Shown here: positions 12,729 through 14,847 of the stretch, one piece after another | How positions within the stretch are numbered: the first letter of the stretch is position 1 | Layout of the letters: each line of letters opens with the position of its first letter | Assembly (NCBI GenBank): GCA_007693875.1 | Contig: RECT01000211.1 | Coordinates: 1-14,847 of the forward strand | Length of the DNA stretch: 14,847 bases | DNA from: Spirulina sp. DLM2.Bin59 | GTDB lineage: Bacteria; Cyanobacteriota; Cyanobacteriia; Cyanobacteriales; Spirulinaceae | Direction of reading: 5' to 3' | Program-made: the position numbers and the translations under genes | Notes under the pieces: model-generated | Database searches by the model: none | What the model was told of the DNA's origin: nothing | The model's input: the letters and a program-made list of their open reading frames with translations, nothing else

Positions 12729-14847
12729 ATGAATCAAAGCGATCGCGATCGTCTCAATGGTTTTTTGACGAAATGGCTTGGCTCTGAGGGTAATGAGCGG
12801 GCCAACTATCAAACGTTTTTCGGGGATCTGTGCGTGGCGTTGGGGGTGGAGGGGCCGCCGCCGAAGGGTTCGGTGGTGGGTGATCCCTATTGTTTTGATA
12901 AGGATATTAAGTTTTTTGAGAAGGCGGAATCGACGCGGTTTGCGGATTTTTACAAGGAAGGCTGTTTTTTAATTGAGGCGAAACAGGGCAGTGAGGCTTC
13001 GAGTAAGGGTCATGGGAAGCGGGGCACAAAGGTTTATCGGGATAATCTCCAACGGGCGTTTAATCAGGCAAAATCCTATGCTTACAATCGCATGTTGGGG
13101 GATTTGCCGCCGTTTTTGATCGTGTGTGATATTGGGTCACATTTTGAGGTTTGGGAGGGGTTTAGTGGGGAATATGGCAGTTATGGGGCGCGGCAGGAGG
13201 TTAAGTTAGGGGATTTGGCCCAGCCGGAGATTTTCGATCGCTTTGTGAAGATTTTCACGGATCCGCAGTCGTTGAATCCGGCGAAGTATCGGGCGCGGGT
13301 GACGCGGGAGGTGGCGGCGGAGTTGGCGAAGTTGTCGCGGTGGTTGGAGGAGCAGGGTTATGAGGCGGAGGAGACGGCGAATTTTTTGATGCGTTGTATT
13401 TTTACGATGTTTGCGGAGGATGTGGGGCTGTTGAAGGGGGAGGTGTTTACGGTGGCGTTGCGCGATCGCTGGATTCCGAATCCGTCGCGGTTTAAGGCGG
13501 AGATTGAGCAGCTTTGGCAGACGATGAATACGGGGGGGAGTTTTGGGTTTGAGCGGGTTTTGCGGTTTAATGGGTCGTTTTTTGAGGAGGCGATCGCTTT
13601 TGATTTACCCCGAGGGCAGTTAGAGGTTCTCTATGCGGCGGCGGCGAAGGATTGGAGTCAGGTGGAGCCGGCGATTTTTGGGACGTTGTTGGAGCGGGCG
13701 TTGGAGAAGCGGGAGCGGAGTCGGTTGGGGGCGCATTATACGCCGCGATCGTATGTGGAGCGGTTGGTGCGGCCGGTGGTGATGGAGCCGTTGCGTGAGG
13801 CTTGGGATGAGGTGGAGTTTGAGGTGCAGCGGTTGTTGGAGCCTGCTGTGGGGAGGGTGGAGCCGACGGCGGCAAAGCGGAAGCTGGCGGGGCAGTGTAT
13901 TGAGGGGTTTCTGGCAAATTTGCGGGGGATTCGGATTCTTGATCCGGCTTGTGGGACGGGGAATTTCCTGTATGTGGCGTTGGATTTGTTGAAGGGGTTG
14001 GAGCAGGAGGTGCTGAAGCGGTTGGAGGATGTGGTGGGGGAGGTGCAGTTGGATTTGTTGGCGCAGGTGCGGCCCCATCAGTTTTTGGGGATTGAGATTA
14101 ATCCGAGGGCGGCGGCGATCGCGGAGTTGGTGATTTGGATTGGTTATTTGCAGTGGTTTTTTAAGCGGTTTGGGAATACGGAGCCGCCGGAGCCGGTGTT
14201 GCAGGCGTTTGGGAATATTGAATGTCGGGATGCGATTTTGGCTTATGACGGGGTGGAGCCGGATGTTGATCGGAAGACGGGGGAGGTGAGGACGCGGTGG
14301 GGTGGGCGGATGATGGTGCATCCGGTGACGGGTGAGGATGTGCCTGATCCGTCTGATCAGGTGGTGATTTATAAGTATTTAAATCCTCGTCCAGCAGAAT
14401 GGCTGGAAGCTGATTATATCGTATCAAATCCGCCTTTTATTGCTAACGCAAATATGAGAGAAGAGTTAGGTGATGGATATACCGAAGCTGTTAGAGGAGC
14501 TTACTCAATAATTCCTGCAACTGTCGATTTTGTAATGTACTGGTGGCATAAGGCTGCCGAAAAAGTTCGAGCAAGTAAAATAATCAGATTTGGACTAATT
14601 ACAACTAATACAATCCGACAAGAAAGACAACGTACTGTTATTGAATTTCACCAACAACAAAATAAGGCTATAAGGCTGTTCTTTGCAATCCCAAATCATC
14701 CTTGGGCTGATGGCGGAGATGCTGCTGTAACTATAGCCATGACAGGAGCGGAATTATCCACAGATAACAAGTTTTCCAAAAAGCCATCACTTTGTTTGGT
14801 CACAGAAAAAAATGATGAGACTTTAGAAATTACTTGCAAATATCCTG
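12729..14847 (+). CDS. MmeI-like Type IIL restriction-modification enzyme, 3' end beyond window
   Basis: One uninterrupted frame of 706 codons runs from ATG 12729 (AGGGG 5 bases upstream) off the window edge. The N-terminal nuclease part has D73-x9-E83-x-K85, the spacing of the MmeI catalytic motif, and QxxxY (Q113, Y117) as in RecB-like nucleases. A helical spacer (about 160-330, with NFLMRCIFTMFAEDVGLL) leads to an N6-adenine/N4-cytosine-type methyltransferase: GAHYTP (334-339), SAM motif DPACGTGNF (405-413), GIEINP (454-459) and NPPF (567-570). Family knowledge says one polypeptide cuts and methylates DNA using a shared C-terminal recognition domain, which is outside the window. Codons end mostly in G (gcg, ccg, cgg, ggg, ttg) until about 14,375, then become A/T-rich. 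A stand-alone methyltransferase or phage-defence relative is a less likely alternative. Confidence 0.88.
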   Translation, partial: MNQSDRDRLNGFLTKWLGSEGNERANYQTFFGDLCVALGVEGPPPKGSVVGDPYCFDKDIKFFEKAESTRFADFYKEGCFLIEAKQGSEASSKGHGKRGTKVYRDNLQRAFNQAKSYAYNRMLGDLPPFLIVCDIGSHFEVWEGFSGEYGSYGARQEVKLGDLAQPEIFDRFVKIFTDPQSLNPAKYRARVTREVAAELAKLSRWLEEQGYEAEETANFLMRCIFTMFAEDVGLLKGEVFTVALRDRWIPNPSRFKAEIEQLWQTMNTGGSFGFERVLRFNGSFFEEAIAFDLPRGQLEVLYAAAAKDWSQVEPAIFGTLLERALEKRERSRLGAHYTPRSYVERLVRPVVMEPLREAWDEVEFEVQRLLEPAVGRVEPTAAKRKLAGQCIEGFLANLRGIRILDPACGTGNFLYVALDLLKGLEQEVLKRLEDVVGEVQLDLLAQVRPHQFLGIEINPRAAAIAELVIWIGYLQWFFKRFGNTEPPEPVLQAFGNIECRDAILAYDGVEPDVDRKTGEVRTRWGGRMMVHPVTGEDVPDPSDQVVIYKYLNPRPAEWLEADYIVSNPPFIANANMREELGDGYTEAVRGAYSIIPATVDFVMYWWHKAAEKVRASKIIRFGLITTNTIRQERQRTVIEFHQQQNKAIRLFFAIPNHPWADGGDAAVTIAMTGAELSTDNKFSKKPSLCLVTEKNDETLEITCKYP

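Noticed and set aside
12717..12731. GTAGGGGTGAAAATG at the R-M start resembling the GTAGGGGCGAAAAAT of the 10286 repeat
   Set aside because: The likeness covers only about 14 bases with mismatches and includes an ordinary ribosome site; not enough to call another repeat copy.
13567..14321. Long open frames on the minus strand (13567-13917 and 13620-14321)
   Set aside because: Their Pro/His/Arg-rich low-complexity translations are what the G-ending codon bias of the plus-strand R-M gene produces in antisense; no domain or start signal.
1..14847. CRISPR arrays, tRNA/rRNA genes, transposases or integrases
   Set aside because: I looked for spaced direct repeats, cloverleaf signatures and mobile-element proteins and saw none.

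Overview
The window looks like chromosomal DNA of a cyanobacterium. The octamer GCGATCGC (HIP1), a hallmark of many cyanobacterial genomes, occurs about 31 times by my reading (roughly one per 480 bases). Several dispersed GC-rich palindromic repeats typical of cyanobacterial intergenic regions are present, and the gene families fit. I do not assign a genus.

Layout: (i) 51-1531, queC (preQ0 synthesis) coupled by a TAATG overlap to a two-TM DUF218/YdcF-like protein. (ii) 1595-2895, a TPR protein and a convergent TerB-like protein that share a 4-base TTAA for both stop codons. (iii) 3031-3117, a composite palindromic repeat touching the stop codon of a reverse-strand HAD phosphatase (3116-3856). 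(iv) 3959-5020 hemE, a hairpin repeat, then an atypical NAD-dependent epimerase/dehydratase (5186-6220) with no HIP1 site and a C-terminus that runs into a simple tandem repeat. (v) 6364-7894, an ArsR-type repressor with a complete CVCDLC metal site, then a TM2 protein, a DUF2752 protein and a small two-TM protein. (vi) 7842-10212 on the reverse strand, a complete polar amino-acid ABC importer (lipoprotein, permease, ATPase). (vii) 10350-11681 on the reverse strand, gdhA, preceded by a perfect NtcA-type palindrome (GTA-N8-TAC). (viii) 12012-12653, a DUF4126 membrane protein. (ix) 12729 to the window edge, a large incomplete gene for an MmeI-like (Type IIL) restriction-modification enzyme. It is one uninterrupted frame of 706 codons.

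Working together: the importer and glutamate dehydrogenase are adjacent on the same strand and both serve nitrogen/amino-acid metabolism; the NtcA-type site suggests nitrogen control of gdhA. The three small membrane-protein genes downstream of ArsR look like one co-transcribed unit of unknown function. The R-M gene is the accessory part: it carries an intact D-x9-E-x-K nuclease motif, a QxxxY motif, DPACGTGNF and NPPF. Its codon use changes abruptly near 14,375, inside the methyltransferase domain, which suggests a mosaic gene.

No tRNA, rRNA, CRISPR array, transposase or integrase is visible. Most of the window is ordinary housekeeping DNA. The points most worth checking are the mosaic R-M gene, the NtcA site, the small membrane-protein unit, and coding regions that extend into repeats.
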